A stretch of 37,064 nucleotides of DNA. It comes from Halostreptopolyspora alba. Lineage in GTDB: Bacteria; Actinomycetota; Actinomycetes; Streptosporangiales; Streptosporangiaceae. Each line of letters opens with the position of its first letter. The stretch's first letter is position 1. Below, one piece after another: positions 15,860 through 24,753 of this stretch. The notes under the pieces were generated by a model. The model made no database searches. It saw nothing but the letters and a program-made list of their open reading frames with translations, and was not told the origin of the DNA. A program made the translations under genes and the position numbers. The stretch covers positions 1 through 37,064 of the forward strand of contig RJMB01000036.1 in assembly GCA_003725585.1 (NCBI GenBank), written 5' to 3'.

Positions 15860-17182
15860 ATGTCCGAGCAGCGTATCGTCCGTCCGAAACCCATCAGCGG
15901 CTTTCCCGAGTGGCTGCCGGAGACCCGCTCCGTGGAGCAGCGCTGGCTGGACCATATCCGCGCCGGATTCGAGCGCTACGGGTTCGCGTCGGTCGAGACG
16001 CCGTCGGTGGAGAACCTCGACGTCCTGCTGGCCAAGGGAGAGACCTCGCAGGAGGTGTACACGCTGCACCGGCTGCAGGCCGACCGTGGCGACGACACCG
16101 ACTCCCGGCTGGGCCTGCGCTTCGACCTGACCGTGCCCATCGCGCGCTACGTCGCCCAGCACTTCAACGAACTGGTGTTCCCGTTCAAGCGCTACCAGAT
16201 CCAGCGCGTCTGGCGCGGGGAACGGCCGCAGGAGGGCCGGTACCGGGAGTTCACCCAGTGCGACATCGACGTCATCAACGTCGACCACGTGCCGCTGCAC
16301 TTCGACGCCGAGCTGCCGCGAATCGCCCACGAGGTGCTGTCGGGGCTGGACATCCCCGCCTGGACGATCAGCATCAACAACCGCAAGGTGCTCCAGGGGT
16401 GTTACGAGGGCCTGGGCATCGACGATCCGTTGGCGGTGATCCGCGCCGTTGACAAGCTGCACAAGATCGGCGAGAGCGGCGTGAGCGAGATCCTGACCGA
16501 GGAGATCGGCCTGGCCGAGGAACAGGCGAAGGTCTGCCTCGAGTTGGCCCGCATCAGGGGAGCCGACTCCTCGATCGTCGACGAGGTGCGTCGCCTCGGG
16601 GTCCACTCCGACCTGCTCTCCCAGGGGTTGGACGAGCTCGCGTTCGTCCTGGACTCGCTGTCCGACCTGCCCTCGGGCAGTGTCGTGGCCGACCTGTCGA
16701 TCGCCCGGGGGCTCGACTACTACACCGGCACCGTCTACGAGGCCGGCTTCGACGACGACCCCGGTTACGGCAGCATCTGCGCCGGGGGTCGCTACGAGGA
16801 CCTCGCCGGCCAGTTCATCCGTCGCAACCTGCCCGGTGTCGGAATCTCCATCGGTCTGACCCGCATCTTCGCCAAACTGGTCGCCGAGGGGCGCATCGAG
16901 GGGGGCCGCAGCTGCCCGACCGAGGTCATGGTCGCCGTCCCCGCGGCCGAGCGTCGTGAAGAGTCGCTGCGCACCGCCGCGACACTGCGCGAACGTGGCT
17001 TCAACACCGAGGTGTTCCACCAGGCGTCCCGGATCGGCAAGCAGATCCAGTACGCCTCCCGCAAGGGAATCCCGTTCGTCTGGTTCCCGCCCTTCGAGGA
17101 CGGCGGTCCGCACGAGGTGAAGGACATGGCCACGGGTGAGCAGGGCCAGGCCGACCCCACCACGTGGTCCCGCCCGGTGTGA
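15860..17182 (+). CDS. hisS: Histidyl-tRNA synthetase
   Basis: This 440-residue class II synthetase charges tRNA-His. Motif blocks are visible: motif 1 region (FERYGFASVETPSVENLDVL), motif 2 (FKRYQIQRVWRGERPQEGRY then REFTQCDIDVI), the histidine-binding signature (ARGLDYYTGTVYE, residues about 280-292) and motif 3 (PGVGISIGLTRIFAKL). A C-terminal anticodon-binding domain follows. GAGGAG lies upstream of the ATG at 15860 with slightly long spacing; an in-frame upstream start at 15809 has no support. It is a longer type with KPISGFPEW near the N-terminus, as in many actinobacterial HisS proteins. Confidence 0.95.
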   Translation: MSEQRIVRPKPISGFPEWLPETRSVEQRWLDHIRAGFERYGFASVETPSVENLDVLLAKGETSQEVYTLHRLQADRGDDTDSRLGLRFDLTVPIARYVAQHFNELVFPFKRYQIQRVWRGERPQEGRYREFTQCDIDVINVDHVPLHFDAELPRIAHEVLSGLDIPAWTISINNRKVLQGCYEGLGIDDPLAVIRAVDKLHKIGESGVSEILTEEIGLAEEQAKVCLELARIRGADSSIVDEVRRLGVHSDLLSQGLDELAFVLDSLSDLPSGSVVADLSIARGLDYYTGTVYEAGFDDDPGYGSICAGGRYEDLAGQFIRRNLPGVGISIGLTRIFAKLVAEGRIEGGRSCPTEVMVAVPAAERREESLRTAATLRERGFNTEVFHQASRIGKQIQYASRKGIPFVWFPPFEDGGPHEVKDMATGEQGQADPTTWSRPV

Positions 17183-17225
17183 GCGCTCCCGCGCCCTCCG
17201 TCCGGTGACGTAGCGCCCATCGACG

Positions 17226-17265
17226 CCCGGAACCGGACACTGTGCAGACAACGGCTGGTTCCGGG
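17226..17265. terminator. Inverted repeat after hisS
   Basis: CCCGGAACC (17226-17234) and GGTTCCGGG (17257-17265) are 9-base complements around a 22-base loop, 43 bases after the hisS stop. It may terminate hisS or serve as an operator of the following STAND-LuxR gene. Confidence 0.4.
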
Positions 17266-17348
17266 TGGAACACTGTCGACTGGGCTCAATCCGCGCCGGA
17301 ACAGCGAGCCCGGTGCGTCTGAGCAGCTCCGTAGAACGCGGTTGCCCA

Positions 17349-19799
17349 GTGAACGAGGCTATGTCACCTCCCCCCCACAACCTGCCACGACCCGCTGACG
17401 ACTTCATCGGACGCGAGCGCGACGTCTCCGACATCTGCCAGCTCCTCGGCAACCTGCGCCAGGTCACCCTCACCGGTACCGGAGGGATCGGCAAAACCCG
17501 GCTGGCCATCAACGTCGCCGACAGGCTGGCGCACCGGTTCGACGACGGCGTCCGGTTCGTCGACCTGAGCGACGCCACCACCGCCGGACAGGTGGGCCGG
17601 AGTGTCGCGCGCGCGTTACGGGTCATGGAGCACCCCGACAGCGCCGCGCCCGACGCCATCATCACCGCGTTGCGCCCGCAACGTGCCCTCCTCGTCCTCG
17701 ACACCTGTGAGCGCGCCGTGGGACCGGTCGCCGAGCTGTGCCGCGAGATCCTGCGGCGCTGCCCGGAGGTACGGATCCTGGCCACCAGCCGACAGCCGTT
17801 GCGCGACCCCGGGGAGTGCGTCTGGCGAGTCCCCCCGCTGTCGATGCCCGTCCGGCCGACACCCACCGAGACCCGCGGCGACACCCTGACTCCCCTCCCC
17901 CGGCGCGACGCGCTGCGCTACGAGGCGGTCCGGCTGTTCACCAACCGCGCGTACGCGGCCCGCACCGGGTTCGAGCTGACACGGGAGAACGCGGGCCACG
18001 TCGTCGAGATCTGCCGGATGCTCGACGGTGTCCCCCTGGCCATCGAACTCGCGGCCGCGCGTGCCCGTGTGCTCTCCGCCGAACAGATCCTGCACCGCCT
18101 GGGCGACCGGTTCCGGCTGCTGGCCACGCGGGACGTGGAACTGCCCGCCCGGCAACGCACCATGCGGGGAGTCCTGGAGTGGAGCCACGCCCTGCTCACC
18201 GAGCGCGAGCGCGTGCTGTTCCGCCGACTGTCGGTGTTCTCCACCTGGAACCTGGAACTCGCCGAGGACGTGTGCAACGACACCGCCATCAGCGACACGG
18301 ACGTCCCCGAACTGCACGACTCACTGCTCGACAAGTCCCTGGTCGTCGTGGATGCCGAGGTCGACGGCGCCGTTCACTACCGGCTGCCCGACACGGTGCG
18401 CGCCTACGCCACCGAGCTGCTGGCCTCCTCCGGAGAGCACGAGACCCTGTGGGATCGGTACCTGCGCAGCACGGTCGCCAGGCTGGAGTCGATCGAGACC
18501 GCGCTCTGCGGCCCGCTGCCGTGGGAGGAGCGTAAGCGGCTGCTGAACCGCCAGGATCATCTGCGTGAGAACACCGAGCGCCTCCTCACCTGGGCACTGG
18601 ACCACGGCCGCACCGAGAGCGGGTTGCGGCTCTGCTCGGCGCTGCGCTCCTATTGGACAGTCCGCGACCTGGTGATCGAGGGCACCGGGTACCTACGCCG
18701 GCTACTCGACACCGCCCCCCGCGCGCCATCCTCGGTGGTTCGCACGCGTGCCCTCGCCGTGTACGCGGAGCTCTCTCTGGGGGTGGAGGCCCCGCACACG
18801 GTCAGCGCGGCGGCGCGTGAGGCCCTGGACGCCGCCCGCCACAACGGGGATGCCAGCGCGGCCGCCAGCGCCCTGGTCACACTCGCCGTCCTCACTCAGC
18901 GCGCGGGCACCGACACCGAGGCGGGCTGGGAACACGCGACGGAGGCACTCGAATTCGCCGGCGGCCTCCCCGACCACATCGCCGAGATATCGGCGCTGCG
19001 CGTGCTCGCGCGTATCGCCCGGCGGAGCGGGGACCTCGACGAGTCCGAACGGCTACTGGAGCGGGCCATCGCCGTCGCCGAGGACATCGGGGACCACTGG
19101 AACGCCGCCCGGTGTCGTAACACCCTCGGCGTGGTCGCTCTCCGGCGCGGCGACCTCGACGTGGCCTCCGGCCGGCTCACCGGGGCGTTGCGGGTCTTCG
19201 ACGAGCTGGGCGTGACCCCCGACACAGCCCGCTGCACCGCCGCTCTGGGCCAGGTCGACGTCGCCCGCGGCGACATCGCCTCCGCCCGTGAACGCCTCTC
19301 GGAGTGTCTGCGGATGAGTGTGCGCTCCGGGCGCAGCGTCGCTGTGGCCCGCGGCCTCGAGGCACTGGCCGAACTCGCGATCGTGGAGGGGCAGCTGGAG
19401 CGCGCCGCGTCGCTGGCGGGCGCGGCCAACTCGCTGCGGTCGGCGCTGGGCCAGTCCTGGGCGCGCGAGGGCAACCTGTTCAGCCGGATCGAGCGCGATC
19501 TTCCGCGCGACACCGCCATCAAGGCGTGGGAGATGTGGCGGACCCTCCCGTTGGGACAGGTGATCGAGAACGCACTCGCCTTCCCCGCCCCCCGCAGACC
19601 CGCGCTCCCGGCGCTGACCCCCCGCGAGCGGGAGATCGCGGCGCTGGTCGGCGCCGACCTGTCCAACCGACAGATCTCGGAGAAACTGACCATCAGCCAG
19701 GCCACCGCCGCCCGACACATCGCCAACATCTTCCGCAAAATGTCCCTCTCGTCCCGCGCCCAGCTCGCCGAGTGGGCCCGGCGACGCGATCTCGGATGA
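17349..19799 (+). CDS. STAND ATPase - TPR - LuxR transcriptional regulator, copy 1
   Basis: This large 816-residue regulator has an NB-ARC/STAND nucleotide-switch domain with Walker A GTGGIGKT (about 43-50), Walker B ALLVLDTCE (about 123) and the LATSRQPL sensor-like motif. A winged-helix-like segment (LEWSHALLTERERVLFRRLS) follows, then an alpha-helical TPR-like region (about 380-720; for example ARCRNTLGVVALRRGDLDVA) and a C-terminal LuxR helix-turn-helix (LTPREREIAALVGADLSNRQ, then LTISQATAARHIANIFRKM). Proteins of this build sense a ligand through the TPR part and activate transcription when ATP-bound. The start could be GTG 17349, ATG 17361 or GTG 17265. A close paralog follows on the same strand. 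Confidence 0.9.
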   Translation: MNEAMSPPPHNLPRPADDFIGRERDVSDICQLLGNLRQVTLTGTGGIGKTRLAINVADRLAHRFDDGVRFVDLSDATTAGQVGRSVARALRVMEHPDSAAPDAIITALRPQRALLVLDTCERAVGPVAELCREILRRCPEVRILATSRQPLRDPGECVWRVPPLSMPVRPTPTETRGDTLTPLPRRDALRYEAVRLFTNRAYAARTGFELTRENAGHVVEICRMLDGVPLAIELAAARARVLSAEQILHRLGDRFRLLATRDVELPARQRTMRGVLEWSHALLTERERVLFRRLSVFSTWNLELAEDVCNDTAISDTDVPELHDSLLDKSLVVVDAEVDGAVHYRLPDTVRAYATELLASSGEHETLWDRYLRSTVARLESIETALCGPLPWEERKRLLNRQDHLRENTERLLTWALDHGRTESGLRLCSALRSYWTVRDLVIEGTGYLRRLLDTAPRAPSSVVRTRALAVYAELSLGVEAPHTVSAAAREALDAARHNGDASAAASALVTLAVLTQRAGTDTEAGWEHATEALEFAGGLPDHIAEISALRVLARIARRSGDLDESERLLERAIAVAEDIGDHWNAARCRNTLGVVALRRGDLDVASGRLTGALRVFDELGVTPDTARCTAALGQVDVARGDIASARERLSECLRMSVRSGRSVAVARGLEALAELAIVEGQLERAASLAGAANSLRSALGQSWAREGNLFSRIERDLPRDTAIKAWEMWRTLPLGQVIENALAFPAPRRPALPALTPREREIAALVGADLSNRQISEKLTISQATAARHIANIFRKMSLSSRAQLAEWARRRDLG

Positions 19800-20038
19800 G
19801 CCCCCGCGCACCGCGCATGGGGGTCAGAACACACCGAACTCGGGCGGTTCGGAAATGCCCGCTGACGCGGATCCCGGCCAAGATCGCCGAACCTGTCGAC
19901 CGATTCGGCCGATCACTTGCGTGGGGATCAAACACCTAATAAGACAGAGCCCTAGGCACCACGACGCAGCATTTCCCGACCCCATTCCAGCGCCCTCACC
20001 CCAGGCACGGTGAGAGCGTCCCCAATCCGCCTACTCGC
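19800..20038. other. Promoter-bearing gap between the two STAND-LuxR genes
   Basis: TTGCGT (19917-19922) is followed after 17 bases by TAAGAC (19940-19945), a plausible promoter for the second paralog with a leader of about 90 bases. So the two genes are probably transcribed separately. Confidence 0.4.
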
Positions 20039-22510
20039 GTGAAGGCCATGGCACCACAGACCGCGCCAGCGCGGCAGAACCTTCCTCCCGAAACCTCGAC
20101 CCTCATCGGCCGCGAACGCGATCTCAGCGATTTGCTCCGGTTGCTGGGGTCCAACCGGATGGTCACACTCTGTGGGGTTAGTGGAATCGGGAAGACCAGG
20201 ATGGCGCTGCGTGTCGCGGCACAGGCCACAGCCTCCTACCCGGACGGTGTCTGGTTCGCCGAGCTCGCCGATGTCGCCACCCGTCAGGAGGTCGTCGCGC
20301 GGATCGCCCAGGCCGTTGGGGTGTCCGAGGAGAGCGGCCGCGATCTGGCCGAGACCCTCGTCGACGCGCTCCGCGCGCGCAAGCTGCTGCTCGTCCTCGA
20401 CGGCTGTGACGCGGTCATCGGTGAGGTCGCCGCGGTCGGGCGGGCACTGCTCGACGCCTGCCCGTCGGTCTCCCTCCTGCTATCCAGCGAGGATCCGTCG
20501 CGCGTCGGAGGCGAGACGATCTGGCGCGTCCCGCCCCTCACGCTGCCCCAAGGCGGGGACGAACACTCCCTCGACGCCTCCGAGGCGGTTCGGCTGTTCG
20601 CCGAGCGCTCCCACGGTCCCGGCGCAACGGTCACTCCCGACCAGCGAGCGACGATCGCCGACCTCTGCCACCAGCTCGACGGCGTTCCCCTGTGTCTCGA
20701 ACTGGTCGCGGCATGGGCGCGGCACCACTCGCTGGAGGAGATCGCCGACGAACTCGCCGGGCACCTGCCGGAACCCACCACGCACGGGCACAGCGCCGAC
20801 CGCTCCAAGATCCTCGACGCAGTCCTCGAGTGGAGTCACTCGCTGCTGGGCAAGGCGGAACGGGCGCTACTGCGCCGGCTGGCGGTCTTCACCACCTGGG
20901 ACGTGGAGCTGGCCGAACGCGTCTGCTCCGACGAGGAGCTACCCGAGGCCGACATCCTCGACGCCGCCTCGGGTCTGGTCGACCGGTCGCTGGTCACCCT
21001 CACCGGGGAGCACCAGGGTCGGGTCCGCTACCGGCTCCCTCACGCGATCCACCGGTTCGCCACCGCGCGCCTGACCGAGGCGGGAGAGGTCGAGGCGACG
21101 CGGACCCGCCACCGTGAGCAGATGCTACGCCTCAGCGACGAGATGGGACGGGTGGCCGTTCTCGGCCGGCCCATGCCGTGGTCCCAGCGGTACGACGTCT
21201 GGCGACGGGTCGCCGCCGAGTACGACAACGTGCGCCGGGCGCTGCACTGGTCCGCGGAGCGCCACGACGCGGAGGAGGGCCTGCGCATGTGCGCTGGCCT
21301 GCACCCGTTCTGGGTGAGCGAGCGCCACACCGGTGAGGGTGTCCAATGGAGTGACCTCTTCCTGGGCATGGACGAGGCGACCATGCCCATGCGCGCCCGG
21401 GTGCTGGCCCGCCGTGCCAAGATGGCCTGGCTGCGCAACGACTTCCGGCTCGCCCGGGAGGCCGGCGAGGAGGCGCTTCGGCTGTGTCGCGCCGCCGACG
21501 ACGGTGAGTCGGTGCTTCTCACACTGAACCTGCTCGCCCTGTCCGACATGCGCGACGGCGACAACCAGAGCGCCTCCGTACGCCTCACCGAGGCGCTGAA
21601 GATCGCCCGCGACGGTGGCGACCTGTGGTACGAGAGTATGTCCCTGGGCCTGCAGGGGGCACTCGCCTCCCGGCAGGACGACTACCCCGGCGCCGACATG
21701 CTCTACAACACGGCGCTGTTGATCCTGCGCGGTATGGACCACCGGTGGGGTGTCGGACTCATACTGATCGGCAACGCCATCGTCGCCGAGGAACAACGGG
21801 ACCTGGACGTCGCGGACCGCTGTTACCGTGAGGCGCTCGACATCCAGCGCGATATCGGTGTGGTACCCGAGCTGGCCCGTTGCCTGGCGGGCGTGGGCCG
21901 GATCGCGCACGCCCAGGGCGCCACCGCCCAGGGCTACGACTACCTCAGCGAGAGCCTGCTGCTCAGCCAGAACACCGGGCAGCGCACGGGGGTGGCACGG
22001 GCACTGGAGTCGATCGCGCAACTGGCCGCCAGCGATGGCTTCACCGAAGGCGCTGTCCGGCTCTCCGGCGCGGCCACCGGTATCCGCGACGGCGCCTGCC
22101 TGCCCCGATATCCCTCGCCCCGGCCACCACGGGAGCACACGTCCGTGCCCTCCTCCGGTTCGCAGGCGGCGTGGTGGTCCCAGGGATACGCACTCGGGGT
22201 CGACGAGGCGGTCGCGATGGCGCTCCGGATCGCGGAGGCCGGGCGGGTTCCGCGCCCCCGGCCATCGCGACCGCCCACACCCGATCCACCCAAGGACGTG
22301 CTGACGCGGCGGGAACACGAGATCGCGCGGCACATCGGCGAAGGCGGCAGTAACCGTGAGATCGCCACGGCGCTGTTCATCACACAGGCCACGGTCGCCC
22401 GGCACGTCGCCAACATCAACCGCAAGACCGGTTTCACGTCGCGCAAGCAGATCGCGGCCTGGATCAACAGGGACCGTGCGGACCGCGAGGAGGCGTCCGG
22501 CATACCGTAA
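20039..22510 (+). CDS. STAND ATPase - TPR - LuxR transcriptional regulator, copy 2
   Basis: This 823-residue protein has the same layout as its upstream neighbour: the opening block LIGRERDLSDLLRLLG, Walker A GVSGIGKT (46-53), Walker B LLLVLDGCD (about 120), LEWSHSLLGKAERALLRRLA, a TPR-like region and a C-terminal LuxR helix-turn-helix (LTRREHEIARHIGEGGSNRE, then LFITQATVARHVANINRKTG). The two are clear paralogs, probably from tandem duplication, and are strongly diverged in the TPR part, so they may sense different signals. An Arg/Pro-rich linker (PRPRPSRPPTPDPP) precedes the DNA-binding domain. The start is GTG 20039; an ATG three codons later is equally possible. Confidence 0.9.
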   Translation: MKAMAPQTAPARQNLPPETSTLIGRERDLSDLLRLLGSNRMVTLCGVSGIGKTRMALRVAAQATASYPDGVWFAELADVATRQEVVARIAQAVGVSEESGRDLAETLVDALRARKLLLVLDGCDAVIGEVAAVGRALLDACPSVSLLLSSEDPSRVGGETIWRVPPLTLPQGGDEHSLDASEAVRLFAERSHGPGATVTPDQRATIADLCHQLDGVPLCLELVAAWARHHSLEEIADELAGHLPEPTTHGHSADRSKILDAVLEWSHSLLGKAERALLRRLAVFTTWDVELAERVCSDEELPEADILDAASGLVDRSLVTLTGEHQGRVRYRLPHAIHRFATARLTEAGEVEATRTRHREQMLRLSDEMGRVAVLGRPMPWSQRYDVWRRVAAEYDNVRRALHWSAERHDAEEGLRMCAGLHPFWVSERHTGEGVQWSDLFLGMDEATMPMRARVLARRAKMAWLRNDFRLAREAGEEALRLCRAADDGESVLLTLNLLALSDMRDGDNQSASVRLTEALKIARDGGDLWYESMSLGLQGALASRQDDYPGADMLYNTALLILRGMDHRWGVGLILIGNAIVAEEQRDLDVADRCYREALDIQRDIGVVPELARCLAGVGRIAHAQGATAQGYDYLSESLLLSQNTGQRTGVARALESIAQLAASDGFTEGAVRLSGAATGIRDGACLPRYPSPRPPREHTSVPSSGSQAAWWSQGYALGVDEAVAMALRIAEAGRVPRPRPSRPPTPDPPKDVLTRREHEIARHIGEGGSNREIATALFITQATVARHVANINRKTGFTSRKQIAAWINRDRADREEASGIP

Positions 22511-22563
22511 CGCCCTGGCCTGGGATTGCGCCGCGCAGTCGCGTCCAATCTCCGAAACTACAT

Positions 22564-22593
22564 ATGCAAGTGCAATCGTCAATGCATGTGCAA
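22564..22593. repeat. Direct repeat of 12 bases at 18-base spacing, possible activator site
   Basis: ATGCAAGTGCAA (22564-22575) and ATGCATGTGCAA (22582-22593) differ at one base. They lie in an AT-rich stretch after the second STAND-LuxR gene and about 30 bases before the small ORF at 22620. Two helical-phase copies upstream of TAGTGT (22609-22614) would suit binding of a regulator dimer, for example one of the adjacent LuxR proteins. This is inference. Confidence 0.4.
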
Positions 22594-22619
22594 GGCCGGC
22601 ACACCGCTAGTGTTGCCGT

Positions 22620-22940
22620 ATGAGATCGCACTCTGCCGTGACCCAAACGGCGATCGTCACGAGCGCGGCTCACGCCCTCTTGGGTGCGAAACTCCGGAGG
22701 CCCGCGGCAGCAGGGATCGGAGCCTGGCCCATCAGCCAGCTCACTCCGATCCTATCGGGAGTGGTGGAGCTCACGCCCACCGTCCGGCCCGGGTCGACCA
22801 TGGAGACCGTGCCGCCGCGGGTGCGCAGAGGGGAGGCACCCGCGGCGCCAACGGTCACGGCGCCATCGGGCTCGCCACGTGGAGGGGGCGTGACGGGCCC
22901 GGCACGCGAGCGCGGTCACGCGTTCCGGGGGGACGCATGA
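22620..22940 (+). CDS. Possible small protein overlapping the AMP-binding-like gene
   Basis: The ORF from the ATG at 22620 encodes 106 residues, starting MRSHSAVTQTAIVTSAAHAL, and its TGA overlaps the next gene's ATG (ATGA). It has no recognisable domain; the second half is Pro/Gly/Arg-rich. The ATG follows TAGTGT by only a few bases, so a leaderless transcript is possible. Third-position GC is high but somewhat below that of neighbours. It may be a real co-translated small protein or merely the leader of the next gene. Confidence 0.35.
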   Translation: MRSHSAVTQTAIVTSAAHALLGAKLRRPAAAGIGAWPISQLTPILSGVVELTPTVRPGSTMETVPPRVRRGEAPAAPTVTAPSGSPRGGGVTGPARERGHAFRGDA

Positions 22941-23794
22941 CCGGGAACTCGTCTCCCCGGCCACTGTTACCCCCCTACGACCCCGATGTGGAGCCGGTTG
23001 GCTCGATCACCGGCGGCCTGCTCGACCGGATGCGGCGCCACAACGGAACAGCCACGGTCTCCGAGCCCGTGGGGTCGGGCACCGACGCGCCGACGTTCGT
23101 GAGCACCATCGAGCGCGCCGCCTCGGGACTGGCCTCCCGCGGCGTCTGCCCCGGCGACGTCGTGGCCGTCCTGGCTCCGGTCTCCCCAGCGCGGCTCACC
23201 GCGGTGTACACGGTGATGGCGGTCGGCGGTGTGGTACTGCCGCTGGAGAGGAACGCGACCGTGGACACCGAGACCCAGATCGACGCCCTCACCAAGACCG
23301 ACACCCGGCTGTTGCTGGTTACCTCCCCATTGGCCACGGTCGCGCTACAGCTGGCCGAACGCTCACGGGTACGCCAGGTCATCGCGTTCGGCCAGGCTCC
23401 CGAGACCACACCGTTCGAGGAACTGCTGGCCTCCGGTGCCGAGCGCGCGCCCCACCGCTCCCATCAGGGCTCGTTCGACAACGGTGTACTCGGATACCAG
23501 ACCGCCGGGGACGGTGCCGGTGTCGTCACCACGCTCCACAGCCACACCGACCTGCTCCACCGGTTCCGTCGGTTCGACGCCGAGCTCGATCTCGGCCCCG
23601 GCGACGTCGTCGCGGTCGATCCCGGCATGTCCGAACCCGCCCGGGCGGCGTTGGCCGCTCTCGCACTGTGGCGCGACGTCTCGGTGGTCACCATCGCACC
23701 AGAGACCGAACCGGAGATCCGCCGGCTCCTGGAGGCGTCGGGCGCGACCGTGCGCGGCTCTCCCTCCCCGGCCCGGGTAGTCACACGCGAGTGA
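22937..23794 (+). CDS. Truncated AMP-binding (adenylate-forming) fold protein lacking catalytic motifs
   Basis: This 285-residue protein resembles the N-terminal half of acyl-CoA synthetases and adenylation domains: FVSTIERAASGLASRGVCPG, DVVAVLAPVSPARLTAVYTV, then MAVGGVVLPLERNA. At the position of the phosphate-binding loop (normally YTSGTTGxPKGV) it reads YQTAGDGAGVVTTLHSH (about residue 186), lacking the Ser/Thr-Gly run and the lysine. The C-terminal catalytic motifs (YGxTE, the TGD aspartate, the last lysine) are absent, and the length is about half that of the family. It is an uninterrupted frame with good codon use and GGGGGG before the ATG, so it seems to be an expressed pseudo-enzyme rather than a broken gene. 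Confidence 0.75.
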   Translation: MTGNSSPRPLLPPYDPDVEPVGSITGGLLDRMRRHNGTATVSEPVGSGTDAPTFVSTIERAASGLASRGVCPGDVVAVLAPVSPARLTAVYTVMAVGGVVLPLERNATVDTETQIDALTKTDTRLLLVTSPLATVALQLAERSRVRQVIAFGQAPETTPFEELLASGAERAPHRSHQGSFDNGVLGYQTAGDGAGVVTTLHSHTDLLHRFRRFDAELDLGPGDVVAVDPGMSEPARAALAALALWRDVSVVTIAPETEPEIRRLLEASGATVRGSPSPARVVTRE

Positions 23795-23828
23795 CCACGG
23801 CGCTGGTACGACGGAGGGGACCGCGCCC

Positions 23829-24344
23829 TCAACCCGTGGGGATGTCGATCTCGAACCACGCGACGTGAGTGTTCTCCGTCCAGTACTCGCCGCTGCGCGA
23901 CGAGCAACTCTCGATGATGAGCTTGCCCCGTCCGTAGTCGTCGTTCTCCTCACGTCCGGCGAGCGCACCGGCGGAGGCCCCGCTCTTCTCCCCCTGGTCG
24001 GCCACCGCTACCCGGACCCGGTCGCGCTCGGTCCGGATGAACAGGGTCATGATCCCGCCAACCTGGCCCGAGCGCGAGTGCAGCAACGCGTTGGTCGCGA
24101 GCTCGCTGGCCGCGAGCTCGGTGTCGTCGACGAACGCGGCGGGGGTGTCGGTCTTCTCCAGGAACTCGCGGACCCGCGCGCGGATGGATCGCACCGCTGT
24201 CAGATTGCCAACACAGCTCCACACCGTGTGGTCGGTGGCGACATCGGACAGTTCCTCGTCGGAGGCGAGCGTGGGCGTGTCCAGCATGGGAGACTCGAAG
24301 GGGTCGACAGCGGCGTATTCGTCCAGTCGCTGCGAATCGGTCAT
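23829..24344 (-). CDS. RsbW-like HATPase (anti-sigma factor type)
   Basis: This 171-residue protein has a GHKL ATPase fold: N box DTELAASELATNALLHSRSG, G1-like VRVAVADQGEKSG, and a G2-like YGRGKLIIESCS, where most relatives have GRGLxLV. The first 45 residues are acidic and probably disordered. Family members bind ATP and act as anti-sigma factors or serine kinases; no sigma factor or anti-anti-sigma gene is adjacent, as is usual for actinomycete orphan copies. The ATG at 24344 is chosen for MTDSQR; the frame is open up to 24368. It converges with the AMP-binding-like gene. Confidence 0.88.
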   Translation of the reverse strand: MTDSQRLDEYAAVDPFESPMLDTPTLASDEELSDVATDHTVWSCVGNLTAVRSIRARVREFLEKTDTPAAFVDDTELAASELATNALLHSRSGQVGGIMTLFIRTERDRVRVAVADQGEKSGASAGALAGREENDDYGRGKLIIESCSSRSGEYWTENTHVAWFEIDIPTG

Positions 24345-24753
24345 CCCCACTTCACTCCCAATCACCATCCGGCGAAGAGCCGTCGGTCATAACCCTAGAC
24401 AACCCACTCCACGACCAGGACAGCACATGCGCCGCCGATCCATCTCGGATACCCCACAAAACGCGGACACATGTCCCGTACCGATACCCCCAAGGGAATC
24501 CCAGCGTCACCATGGAAACCCCTGTGAGCTGCAAAGTCGTACCATCTACCGGTCAAGGGGAGCTACTCCCCCGGTTTCCTCCCCGGATCCACCGACCTCA
24601 ACGCACGGCAAGGACACGATCCGGTGAAATCCCTGACACGGGCGCCCCGCAACAACGATAATCGCCTCGCGGGTCGGCGGTGCCCCTGACCTCCGACCCG
24701 CCCGGTCGCTACCAGCCATCGGGGCGCGCCGAGGGCGGGGGCGGAACCGGTTG
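24345..24753. other. 409-base gap without a recognised gene
   Basis: A 60-codon minus-strand ORF at 24352-24534 has no recognisable content. The left part should carry the promoter of the RsbW-like gene; the right end holds the terminator listed at 24670-24700. Confidence 0.5.
24670..24700 (-). terminator. Candidate terminator of the GNAT gene / MEP cluster
   Basis: CGGGTCGG (24670-24677) pairs with CCGACCCG (24693-24700) around a 15-base loop, about 55 bases beyond the stop of the last gene of the dxr-rseP-ispG-GNAT cluster. No T tract. Confidence 0.4.

Noticed and set aside
15818-17884. 688-codon minus-strand ORF
   Set aside because: Antisense to hisS and the first STAND gene; no domain-like content.
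22937-23794. NRPS adenylation domain or start of a biosynthetic cluster
   Set aside because: No core motifs, no carrier protein, no condensation or thioesterase genes nearby.
24352-24534. 60-codon minus-strand ORF
   Set aside because: No ribosome site or recognisable content; overlaps the promoter area of the RsbW-like gene.
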